Shown here piece after piece: positions 39,715 through 49,859 of a stretch of 64,000 nucleotides of DNA. Below the pieces are notes generated by a model, which saw only the letters and a program-made list of their open reading frames with translations, did no database searches and was not told the origin of the DNA. Position 1 is the first letter of the stretch. Each line of letters starts with the position of its first letter. The stretch comes from JAMQKA01 sp034521835 (GTDB lineage Bacteria; Bacteroidota; Rhodothermia; Balneolales; Balneolaceae): the NCBI GenBank assembly GCA_034521835.1, contig JAXHMA010000004.1, forward strand, positions 62,001-126,000, written 5' to 3'. The translations under genes and the position numbers were made by a program.

Positions 39715-41013
39715 CTACTCAAAGAACGGGTAACCGTCGGTGGCGTACTTGCGCATGCCCTCCTCGTTGATCTCCACCCCGATGCCGGGCGCCTCCGCCA
39801 CCGGCAGGTATCCGTCCTGGTCGACCATCTGATCTCCCTGCCAGGTGACGATCTCCTTGAACATCGGGTCCTCGTGGAAGTAGATCTGCCACTCCATGAT
39901 CATGAAGTTAGGCACCGACGCACACACGTGCGCGCAGGCCATCGCCCCCAGGTAAGAGCTGACCATGTGCGGGGCAAACGGGATGTAGTAGAGCTGGGCC
40001 AGGTTAGCTATGCGCTGGCCCTCTCCGAGTCCCCCGCACTTCTGCAGGTCCGGCATGACCATGTCCACCGCCCCGATCTCAAACAGCTCCCGGAAATCAT
40101 GGGCCAGGTAATGATTTTCCCCGCACAAATGGGTGCGCTGCTGGATTCATTAATTAGCTTATAAGCCTCCGGGTTCTCAGCCGGAATCGGCTCCTCCAGC
40201 CACATCAGGTTCAGCGGTTCCAGCCGCTGGGCTACCTTCTTACCGGTCGGCAGGTCGTAGCGCCCGTGCATGTCCGCGCAGATATCCACATCCGGGCCCA
40301 CCTGCTCGCGGGCGGCCGCCATCTGGTTGTACATCCGGTCAATTTCGGCCTGGTTTGCCGTCCAGTTATACTGGTCATACCGGTTCGGGATCATTAGCCT
40401 GGTCCAGGTCGAACTTGACGGCGGTCATCCCATAGTCGACGGCCGTCTGGGCGCTTTTGGCAAACTCTTCGGGAGTTGGCTGGGAGGACTGGTACAGGGC
40501 CGTGTCCATGTAGACCCGCACCCGGTCGCGAAATTTGCCCCCCAGCATTTGGTAGACCGGCACCCCCAAGGCTTTGCCGGCCAAGTCCCACAGGGCCGTC
40601 TCCACGGCTGCCAGGGCCGCCAGGTACATCCCCGATTGGGCCCCGCCGAACACCCCGGACCGGCGAATCTCATAAAACAGCCGGTGCACATCCAGCGGGT
40701 TGCGACCCTGCAGGCGCCGGCCCCAGCCCAGCACCAGCTGGTCGGTGCCGCGCACTGCATCGGCCCCCTCCCCGTGGCCGACCAGGTCCTGGTTGGTGTA
40801 GATCTTGACAAACAAGTGGCTGCCGCCCCGGATATAGCCCACCTTCAGGTCGGTGATCTCCAGGTCGGTGGGCCGCGAGTACTTCTTAGTGCCCCGGACG
40901 GCCTCCTCCAGCCCCTGACCGGCTCCCGCCAGTGGAGCCGCCGCAAACCCCCCGGCCCCCAGCGCACTCTTCGTTAAAAAGGATCGTCGCGTATAGTTGT
41001 TGTCTGTACTCAT
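39715..41013 (-). CDS. Enolase-superfamily sugar-acid dehydratase (Tat signal), two frameshifts
   Basis: About 433 codons. Twin-arginine leader YTRRSFLTKSALGAGG. Barrel motifs: TAVKFDLDQAND, metal ligand block DICADMHGRYD, LMWLEEPIPAENPEA, then after a frame change CGENHYLAHDFREL and YIPFAPHMVSSYLGAMA. DxHGR with EEP, GEN and a late His is typical of galactonate/mannonate-type dehydratases. Frame changes near 40385 (before NRYDQYNW) and near 40105 (at CGEN). The 5' two thirds are very G+C-rich compared with neighbouring genes. Paralogous to the gene at 37168 but clearly not a recent copy of it. Confidence 0.82.
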
Positions 41014-41067
41014 AAAACCTCGTTGTTAGATTAGTTTTGTATTTTATTTACCCGAGCTGACCCGAAG

Positions 41068-42090
41068 CTACCAGGTGCGCTGCTCCAGCAGCTCCTGGAT
41101 CTGCTGTTTGGGCACCGGCAGCTCATCGATGTTGTTTTCCAGCCACTGCGAAAAATCCTTCTCAATCTCCTCGGACCAGCGCGCGTCAATCTGCCCGGCC
41201 CCGTAGACGCCCTCGCGGATCCGCTGCTGGCCAAACATATCCCGAAGTCGAACGATCTCTGACGTCGTGGCTACTTGTTCTGCCAAATGCGGAGGAATAA
41301 AAATCACTCCTCCATCTCTTCCCAATACTACATCCCCCGGCATTACCATTACTTTGCCAATACGGGTTGGAGCATTAATACTTACTAATGTAGTATTGAG
41401 CTCTCCCTCCGGATTATTAAGATGATGCGAGGGATGATAGCTGCGGAAGAAAGAGGTAAATCCACCTATCTCTTTTAGTCCAGCCACATCACGAAGGGCG
41501 CCATTATAGACAATTCCATTTCCGGAATTGGTATAAATAGCATTACCTACATTATCTCCGATAGTTGGACCATCTTCGTGAGCTCCAAACTGGTCCGCCA
41601 CATATACATCTCCCTCCTTCAGCATATCTACCGGCCAGGCATTCTGTGAACCTGTACGACCAGCCCTCTCCCCTTCCTTTTCCAAGACACGCTGTACATC
41701 GGGACGGCCGGGCATAAAAGTAGCGGTTAATGCCCTGCCTACCATTACACTATCAGGATTAATAACCTCCCAATTCTCAGTGTACTGATGTTCAAAATTA
41801 TTATTGCGAAGAACGGCCCACGCTTCTTCCAGGGTCACTTCCTTCATGCGTTCTAGTATTCCATCAGGAACTTTTGGTCGTCCATCCGAAGAACGTTCCC
41901 CATCCCACTCGGGCGTTAACGCGATCAGCTCCTGCTCAGATAGCTTGTAATCTTCTCCTGGGCCGACAAGGGTACTTGAAAGCAGAAATAAAAAAAGAGT
42001 AAAAGTATTGGACAGTAAATGTTCAGTTTTATCTTCATATGCTTTTTTATGCAGTATAATTAAGTTTGCTATTATAATGAGAGCCTTCAT
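41068..42090 (-). CDS. RraA family protein (HMG/4-carboxy-type aldolase fold), exported
   Basis: About 340 residues. The RraA/dimethylmenaquinone methyltransferase fold is seen in MVGRALTATFMPG, the conserved GNAIYTNSGNGIVYNGALRDVAGL (with the substrate-binding Arg-Asp), and PGDVVLGRDGGVIFIPP. The family includes RNase E regulators and 4-hydroxy-4-methyl-2-oxoglutarate or oxaloacetate-type aldolases/decarboxylases. In a sugar-acid cluster an aldolase or decarboxylase role is likelier. The hydrophobic N-terminus (LLSNTFTLFLFLLSST) suggests export; the exact start is uncertain. The last 55 codons (41068-41235) are G+C-rich, the rest is A+T-rich. Confidence 0.78.
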   Translation of the reverse strand: MKALIIIANLIILHKKAYEDKTEHLLSNTFTLFLFLLSSTLVGPGEDYKLSEQELIALTPEWDGERSSDGRPKVPDGILERMKEVTLEEAWAVLRNNNFEHQYTENWEVINPDSVMVGRALTATFMPGRPDVQRVLEKEGERAGRTGSQNAWPVDMLKEGDVYVADQFGAHEDGPTIGDNVGNAIYTNSGNGIVYNGALRDVAGLKEIGGFTSFFRSYHPSHHLNNPEGELNTTLVSINAPTRIGKVMVMPGDVVLGRDGGVIFIPPHLAEQVATTSEIVRLRDMFGQQRIREGVYGAGQIDARWSEEIEKDFSQWLENNIDELPVPKQQIQELLEQRTW

Positions 42091-42173
42091 ATTTGCAAAA
42101 GAATCCGGTAATCTTTAAAACCTGCCTTGCACGAGAAGTCCCCAGATTCGCTTGCTCTTCCTTTCAAACGGGC

Positions 42174-43773
42174 CTAGTTCGGATTATAGGATTCAGTATC
42201 CCACCATACCCGTTCATCTAAATTATTACCGCTCCAACCCTGATTGTCAATCGCAGACTGAACACTAGTGTTATTCACAGCAATCTCTCGCTCAACATAA
42301 GGGCGGCGGCGAATAAAATCTCCGGATATCTCCTGATCAGGATAGGGATTGGGATCCAATTGTGGATATCCTGTACGTCTCCAGTTGGAAAATATCTCGC
42401 GGGGGTTAATGATAAATCCGGCTACCCAATATTGATTGTGGATATATTGGTATGGATTTCCCGCATTGTATGCAACAATCTGATCCGAAACATAGTCATC
42501 TATTTCACCTTGGGGAATGGCCATATCCGGATGGTGCATCTCCATCTGTTCCAGGTGAGCACGAACACCGGCGGAAAAGTAGTCTACACCGGCTCCCGGT
42601 ATCCAATTTCGCTCCGCGGCTTCCGCCAGCAGAAGTTGTGTCTGTGCATGGGTAATCAGAAAGTCAGGAGCAAGCTGGTTAACCATACGGTCTCTATCCA
42701 CCTGCGTATAAGCCCACATGGAACTCGAGCCCATCATCCTGAGCCTGATCGTGAATAGTAGTCTGATCGTGTCCAAGCGGCATACCGATCTGATCAGCTG
42801 GATCTGTACTTCGATTCGGACGATCGTCCTGATCTCCAATCCCATTAGCCCCCACATATCGTACAGCAATTGAACCAAGCCGCGGATCGTTGTTGTCCTT
42901 CAAATAGTCCACAAACACATCTGTCAGGTAAAAGTTATGTCTTTCGCCTCCGTTGAAGGTACCCGACAGAGAAAAATTGTAATTATCGTTGCGCACAATC
43001 ATCGCATTATCATCGTTAGATTGAAAAACACCTCCCTGATATGCCTCCACTACATATTGTTCAGCCATGCCCGAAGCTACTTCACTGAGTCGCATACCGT
43101 ATCGAAGCAGCAGGGAATAGCCGAATCGCTTCCATTTTGTGATATCGCCCGCATACAGAATATCGGTAGATTCTATGCGACGGTTCGCATCCAGCGCCTG
43201 GGTAGCTTCAAGGATTTCCTGGAGAGCTGATTCATAGATCGATTGCTGAGAATCATACGATGGATTAAGGGTTCCCTCATGATATCCTAATCCGGCATCG
43301 GTAAAAGGGGCGTCCCCAATCGTATCTGTAGCCAGCAGGCCAACAAAAGCTTTCCAGATCCTCGCCTTTTGATGAGCATTGTGGTACCTATCATCTCCTC
43401 GGGTATTTTCAATTATATCGACGGCGTGACTTATGATTGCGTAATCGTTGTCAAAGTAATTGACAACCCAGTCAAATTGATTATCCTGGTTGAAATTACC
43501 CCCCGCCAGCGTCTGACCATATGGTGCTATATTTTGCTGTACAATGGCAGCATCATATAGAAGATGACCATAAATTCCCGAGTTTGGTGTTGACTGAATC
43601 TGATCATTCAAGATCATCATTGGCTCCAACTGATTAATAGCGGTTTCGTCCACATTCAACGTGTCAAAACCGGAATCACAGCTGGCAAACAGCATACAGA
43701 GGCTGAGGAAACCAACGACACTGTACGTCGATACAAAAGTGTTAAAGGAAGTTGTCTTCTTCATTGTCTTCAT
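42174..43773 (-). CDS. SusD/RagB-like outer-membrane lipoprotein, one frameshift
   Basis: Surface glycan-binding partner of SusC, about 533 codons. Signal peptide with lipobox LFASCDSG. The region LNVDETAINQLEPMMILNDQ and the TPR-like helices DAAIVQQNIAPYGQ, KARIWKAFVGLLATDTIGDAPFTDA are typical of the SusD-like_2 branch. The frame changes near 42725; the other frame continues MWAYTQVDRDRMVNQLAPD, then LLAEAAERNWIPG and the C-terminal RRTGYPQLDPNPYP. It follows susC by about 50 bases. Confidence 0.85.
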
Positions 43774-43821
43774 AATTTTTAATTTTTTTATTGGAAGATC
43801 TTCTTACCTACTTGCCGTTTG

Positions 43822-46800
43822 TTAGATCTCAATTTTCAAGTTAAATCCGACATTCCGGGTCATAGGAAGAGCTGCTCCAGAGATACCAACGTTATCATCT
43901 CCTACAAAACTCACTTGTTCCGGATCATGCTGTTCAGTCCATTTCTTAAAAACCAGCAGATGATTGCCCACTGCACTCAGTACTAAATTCTGTACAGGCA
44001 GGAAATCCTGTACGATGCTGGTCAGATTGTAGTCAAGGGTAACTTTTCGCAGCTTCCAAAATCCCGCGTTGTATATAACATGTTCCCGACGCGATCCGTA
44101 CGAACCATACAGCGAATATACATTTGCCTCTCTCTGATTTACTGACCCATCAGGAGCTACACCATCCACAACGATTGTGCCTGTTTCCCGTCCAGGCAGC
44201 GTACGGGGATCTAATCCATGCCGATAAAGATTATGGCCAAGTCCTGACAGAAGATTATGACCCAATTTGAAGTCGATCAAGAATGAAAACCCCAGATCCT
44301 TATAACGGAAGGTGTTTCCAATTCCACCCACATACTTTGGAATACCACTCCCGAAATTGATCGGCTCAGGTGTGTTAATCGGCAATCCATTATTCTGGTT
44401 AATGATTTTTCGTCCCTGTTCATCTCGAAGATATCCGGTTACCCATATCTCACCCATGGGATTTCCCTCAACATGACGGATTGTACCACCGGGTGTCTGC
44501 CAGTCGCCACTACCAACTGGAATGTTATCTGTTTCATCACCAACATCGAGCACTTTCGATTGATTGTAAGAACCATTAACACTGAAGGTCCACGTAAAAT
44601 CATTAGACTGTACGGGGGTAATATCAACCAGCAATTCAACACCACGGTTTTCACTTTCTCCCACATTGACCGGACGTGTAGAGAATCCTGTAGCGGTTGA
44701 GATCGGCTGGTTCAGAATCTGGTCGTAACACTACGCTTATTGTAATATGTAAAATCTACATTCACCCTGTTTTCAAGCAGCAATAGATCGATGCCGAATT
44801 CATACTCTTTTACTCTCATCGGTCTTGACCGGAAACAGGAAGAGTGTTTCCGGAGATACTACCCAAAGCACGCATACCCCCATCAATACTTGGATACAGG
44901 TTGCTATTGGTAGCGTAGGTCAATGTTCCAGCCGCAAAACTAACATCGGTGTCACTACCCACCTCGCCATAGCCTGCACGCAAAGTACCTTCATTGATCC
45001 AGCCGGGTAGTCCATTCAGTACCTCTGAAAAGACAAAGCTGGAATTGATTGAGGGGTAAAAAACGCTGCGTTCACTGGGATCAAGTGTAGAAAACCAATC
45101 ATTTCGTCCTGTAATATTCAGAAAAAAATACGTTGTATAGTCAAACTCCAGCGAACCGTAAATTGAGTTCACCTGTCGTTCGCTGTACCCGTACGCTGCA
45201 TCTACCTGGCGGGCGTTCCCCAAGGTATAAAGATCTCGTACTACAAAATCGTTGGCTGACTGAGTATTTGAATCATTCCGGCGGCTCATAATGTTACCAC
45301 CAAAAGTTCCACTTATCCCAATCGCATCACTCAGATCCTGCCTGGCAACAAACATAAAGTCGGCGTTGAATTCGCGAAATCTTGTGATGTTCTCGTCATA
45401 GCTTCCATTGTAAAAACCTTCGGGCGCGGGCACCTGCAAACGCGAGTCCTGTTGGTTCGTTCACTTCGGTTTGACGGGCGAAATAATGCCTGCCCTATAC
45501 GTCCCTGTAGGTAAAGTTATAGCGCAGGGTCATGTTCCCGTAAACACGGTCCCGCTGGGAGTTGTTAATACGCTTGTCTGGATCTGTCGTAAGAAACGGA
45601 TTGGTTCTGTGTGCAAACCTGGAATAAAAAACTTCATTCCCATTCTCATCGTACGTATTCTCCCTCATCAAACCCAGGGGCATGGTGTTCGCTATAGTAT
45701 AGATTACCGTGGGAATATTTAGCACCTGATTGTTCATCGTAACCGGCATATTATTTTTTTCCAGGCTGTAATTGATATTGCCAGATACATTCAGTTTTTC
45801 CGTTACATCTTGTGTAAATCCGAGACCGATATTGCCTCTTTTAAAATTAGAGTTGGGCACAATACTCTCTTGGTCCAATTGTGATACAGAAAGATTTACC
45901 CCTCCATCTGGACCACCGGTTGACAAATTAATTGAGTTATTAATCGTGTAGGCATTACGCATGAAATTCTCAACATGGCTGGGCTGGGCTTCATATGGAA
46001 CGGTTAACCCATCAAACAATGTCTGAGTCATTCCGGTTCTACTTTTTCCCCAAAGCTCCAGACCCCACTGCCGGGAAGGAGGAAGTTGGACGCTGTCCGC
46101 CTTCTCCCTGCCCGTATTCAGTCTGGATATTACGATCATCGTAGGGCATAGCCAGCTGAACATTACTATTAAACGTAACCCCGATACCTCTATCGCCGGC
46201 GTCCCGTTTAGTGGTAATAATAATTACCCCGTCCTTTGCTCGGGAGCCATATAGAGCAGCAGCTGGTGCACCCTTTAGAACGGTCATTGATTCGATGGCA
46301 TCTGGATTAATACTTCCCAGACCGTCACCACCATCTATAACACCATCCGCACCTATTGCTGCATGATTTCCTTCGTTAGAGATCGGCATTCCGTCTACAA
46401 TAATGAGTGGGGAGTTGTTACTGCCAAAACTGGACTGCCCGCGAATACGCACCCGGCTGGAACCACCTGGACCCGAAGAGATTCCTTCAATGTTCACTCC
46501 GGCCACTTCACCCTGAAGTGCATTCATGAAGTTCCCTGTACGATTTACGGAGAACTCTTCTGGAGCAATGGTTGCTGTAGAATATCCCCTGGATCGGGCT
46601 TCTCTCGCTATTCCCAGAGCAGTAACCGCCAGCTAACTCATCACCCGATACTGCCTGCGTAACCAATTGAACATTTATTTCAGTCCGCCCATTAATAGGT
46701 AATTTCTTGTAGTTGATAACCCACAAATGAATAAGACAAGTGTATCCTGTAGAGAAGGCGCGGCTAACTCATAGCTACCATGCAGTATTGGTAGATGTAC

Positions 46801-47276
46801 CAGTAGTTGTGCCCTTTACTACTACATTAACTCCGGGTAACGATTCACCAGTATTTGCATCGGTAACTATACCTGTAACCGTGGTTTGAAGGACAGCTTG
46901 TTCTTTTTGAACTTTTTTTCTCAACAGCACATAGGTCTGCTCGTCCATCCGCTCAAATTCCAAGTTTAAGTTATGTAGTACTTCCGAAAGTTCCTGGCCG
47001 GTCTCTTCACCAATTTGAACTTTATCAGATTCCACATACTTATTGGGAACGATTTCATTTTTATACAGAAAAGTGACATCAAAATTCTGTTCCAGGCTCG
47101 TAAGCAAATCATCCAGAGGAATAAGGCTCTGCAATTCTACATTGTTATTAATATCACTGCTGGAGAGATAGAACGGAACTACTTGATTGAGCCTGTGCCA
47201 GAACCTCGGTGCATAAATAAGCGTTGGTGCACATTAAAACTATCAATGACAGTAAACCGAGTCGTAGCTTTCTCAT
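43822..47276 (-). pseudogene. SusC/RagA-like TonB-dependent transporter with STN domain, many frameshifts
   Basis: About 1,150 codons in at least seven frame segments. Start ATG 47276 with signal peptide (LRLGLLSLIVLMCTNAYLC). Then the STN secretin-like signalling domain (DDLLTSLEQNFDVTFLYKNE), a carboxypeptidase-regulatory domain (GIVTDANTGESLPGVNVVVK), the plug (NALQGEVAGVNIEG, RIRGQSSFGSNNSPLIIVDG, GAPAAALYGSRAKDGVIII) and the barrel to 43822. Breaks near 47150, 46765, 46735, 46640, 46090, 45465 and 44780. No nonsense substitutions seen. The STN domain fits control by the adjacent FecR/sigma pair. Imports oligosaccharides, probably pectic. Confidence 0.85.
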
Positions 47277-47350
47277 TATCTTACCCTATTTAATTTTTGT
47301 TTTTGTTTTTATACATCAATCCAAACATTTGCGATTCTATTTTACCCATC

Positions 47351-48402
47351 TTATCGCCTCCCTATGACCAGAACATCCCCCTGATGTTCGATTTTCGTGT
47401 TTAGGATTTCCCTGAGCGCTTCGGTGAGAACCTCAAGACTCCCACTTTTGATCAGAGCCAGAAAGTACTTGGCCAGCAAGTGAATCATGAACATTTACCT
47501 TTATGCCAAAGGTATCTTCTATCCGTTTCGACACCTGATTCATCGGGGTGTTTTCAAATAGCAACTTGTCTTCAGTCCACGAGCTGTACACCCTAGTGTT
47601 GACCTCCTTGACCGCTATTTTGTTGTCATTCGCCTTAAACTGTGCCATCTCTCCTGGTTGCAATAAAATAATTGGGTGACTGGTCTGCAGATTCGTCTCG
47701 TACCTCAACTTGAATTTTTCCCTCTTCCAGCACCGCCTGGGTTTGCTCTCTGAAGGTGTTTACCGTAAACCGTGTGCCCAACACCTGGATAGAGCCATTT
47801 TTGGTATGCACGGTAAATGTTCGCTGTTGATCTCCCTCCAGGCGGGTAATATCAAAAAAAGCTTCGCCCCTGAGCCAAACTTCAGTATTCAGCCCTTTTT
47901 CTACTTTTGATGAGAACGTAAGCTCCGAGTTGGCATTTAATATGATGTTGGAGCCGTCGCTGAGGCGAAAGGTTAACTTTTCCCCATAGTTAGTGCTGTA
48001 TTCCTGGGGAATGCTCTTGGGAACTTGTTCAGCCGTTTTCTCTTCTCCGGGTGGAAAATCTTGATAGGCAACAACGGTTCCTATAACTACAACGAACAGA
48101 ATAACAACCGCCGCTATCGGTCCCCGGCTTCTCCGGTACATTTTATGATGATTTACCCTGTCGGACTGAAGGTTGCGATACTCATATTGATCGATAAGCT
48201 CATTCAGCTTTTCCAGTTCCTTTCGAGGTTTAGAGGCTTCATATTCATTGCCGACGGCCTGGATAATTTCCCGTGCTTCTATCACCATGGTTTTGCGGTC
48301 AGGATCTTTTTTGAGCCATTCATCCCAGTATTCCTGCTCTTCCTGGCTGCATTCTCCTTTAATCCACAGGACAAAAGAACGGCTTGCTAGTAAATTGTCC
48401 AT
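47351..48402 (-). CDS. FecR-type anti-sigma factor, two frameshifts
   Basis: About 350 codons. The N-terminus has the cytoplasmic anti-sigma segment (ECSQEEQEYWDEWLKKDP), one membrane helix (AAVVILFVVVIGTVVAYQ), then the periplasmic FecR domain (GEKLTFRLSDGSNIILNANS, ELTFSS, EVWLRGEAFFDI, FTVHTKNGSIQVLGTRFTVN). The frame changes near 47668, continuing IILLQPGEMAQF, and again near 47455, continuing SGSLEVLTEALREIL to a stop at 47351. It transmits signals from the STN domain of SusC to the ECF sigma factor. Confidence 0.85.
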
Positions 48403-48718
48403 CTAGTTTATTTCCCCGTTAAATTCAATCCCTTGCTTCATTCTATAAAGAAACTGCCGCCAGCCGTTTGTCCCGAATTAAATTCAGATAAACTTTGGAT
48501 CGTAACCAATATCATAAAAAGGGGCCTTCGAAATACTTCCTCATATGCCTCTCTTGCCTGTGCAGGAGGGGTTTGGGGAGGTCAAAACAATAATATTTCA
48601 AAGGCTTCAATAAGAGAGAAGAAAAGAGGTGGTGAAAACAGCTTAATCCCGAAATTCTGGCTGGTAAAGGAAAAACTACGGTGGCGGAAGTAGCCATGTC
48701 TGGATCGGTTATCGGCCT
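48403..48718. other. Gap between sigma factor and fecR
   Basis: No coding sequence or clear structure seen on either strand in this 316-base stretch. Both neighbours are transcribed leftward, so it must hold any fecR promoter. Confidence 0.4.
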
Positions 48719-49306
48719 CTACTCAACCTTGCTATTGATATGCTCTCTCAATCTTTCGGTGGCTTCGTAGATCAGGTTTCGCACGCGCTTGTCGGATACG
48801 CCCATAATTTGGGAGATCTCCTTATTGCTCATGCCGCTGTCAACGCGCAACAACAGCGCTTCCTTTGCTCGGGAGAAAGCGATTGCAGGGCCTCCCGGAA
48901 CAACTCCTTGCGATGGTCTTTTTCCTCTTGCAAAATAATTAACTCCTCTATGGTCAACATTTTACCGATTTCGCCCACCAGAAAATCAGCGTTCCGGTGC
49001 TTTCTTGATGTGTTTCGCTCAGCTTTCCGTAATAAAATTCTGCGTAGTGACACGTATAGATACCCATCAATAGAGTGAGGCGAACCCAACTTTTTTCGCT
49101 TTTTCCACAGCCGGAGAAACAATTTTTGGATGGCATCTTTCACAACCTCCTCGTTAGTGCCAAAATGCATTCCATAGTGAAAGTTGTTCATAATACTGCA
49201 TAAACAAGCAAGAGAGCGCTTGCCTGCAATCGCACTTAAACTCTTGCCACAGCTCTTTGCTACTTCGAGGGTCCGAATCCTCTGAATAATTTGACTGAAT
49301 AAACAT
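48719..49306 (-). CDS. ECF RNA polymerase sigma factor, two frameshifts
   Basis: About 195 codons of a Bacteroidetes-type ECF sigma factor. The best start is ATG 49306 (MFIQSNYSEDSDPRSSK). Region 2 begins KELWQEFKCDCRQALSCLF; after a frame change near 49168 it continues MHFGTNEEVVKDAIQKLFLRLW. Region 4 starts at ELFREALQSLSPEQRK and, after a break near 48840, continues EALLLRVDSGMSNKEISQIMGVSDKRVRNLIYEA, a clear helix-turn-helix. Adjacent FecR and STN-containing SusC make a complete trans-envelope signalling set for this locus. Confidence 0.85.
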
Positions 49307-49798
49307 CCAGTGTCCCTTTTTATCCCTTTACTAATTTCCCCAGACGACCACGATTCTCTACTTATCATGTAGTTTTAGAGCGTAGCCTACTTATAAAGAA
49401 ACATCGAGAAGAGAATTGTCCCGAGTTATTTTGAATATTTTTTACGTATGTAAAATCGATCGCGGCAGTTCATACCTGGCCCTAATAAAATTCTCATTTA
49501 TTTTAGATTCTGGTACTTTACTAAATGAGATATCCTCTTAATTGTTTTAGAGTGGGATAGAATAACTATTACAGCACATTTTCGGGATTGCGCTTACTAT
49601 AGTTAAACTCTCTATCTGGTAGGATTCAAGTTTTAGGAAGAATTTCCAATATATTTCATCGTTAGAAGCAGGATTTTTACTCTTTGCGAAATTCTTCAAT
49701 CCTCATATACCGGGTCAATGTGAGGGCTGAAAATATGACTCAGCCACAGTTTAATTTTCTTGTAGCTCACTATCTGATCTTTTTTTCTGAAATAAAAA
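49307..49798. other. Gap upstream of the ECF sigma factor
   Basis: About 490 bases, A+T-rich, with no convincing open frame. It presumably holds the sigma factor promoter on the minus strand; no specific motif stood out. Confidence 0.4.
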
Positions 49799-49830
49799 GA
49801 CCGTAAACGTAACCGGCCTCGCTTACGGTC
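49799..49830 (-). terminator. Terminator of the haem-protein gene
   Basis: GACCGTAA and TTACGGTC pair around a 16-base loop; on the minus strand the stem is followed by TTTTTATTT. It lies 30 bases after the stop at 49860. Confidence 0.7.
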
Positions 49831-49859
49831 CTGAAGAGTTCTGAATCGATTTCCCCAGA

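Noticed and set aside
40270..40977. Long plus-strand frame opposite the dehydratase (235 codons)
   Set aside because: It is the antisense shadow of a G+C-rich gene; its composition is Arg/Pro/Gly-rich and it has no motif or RBS.
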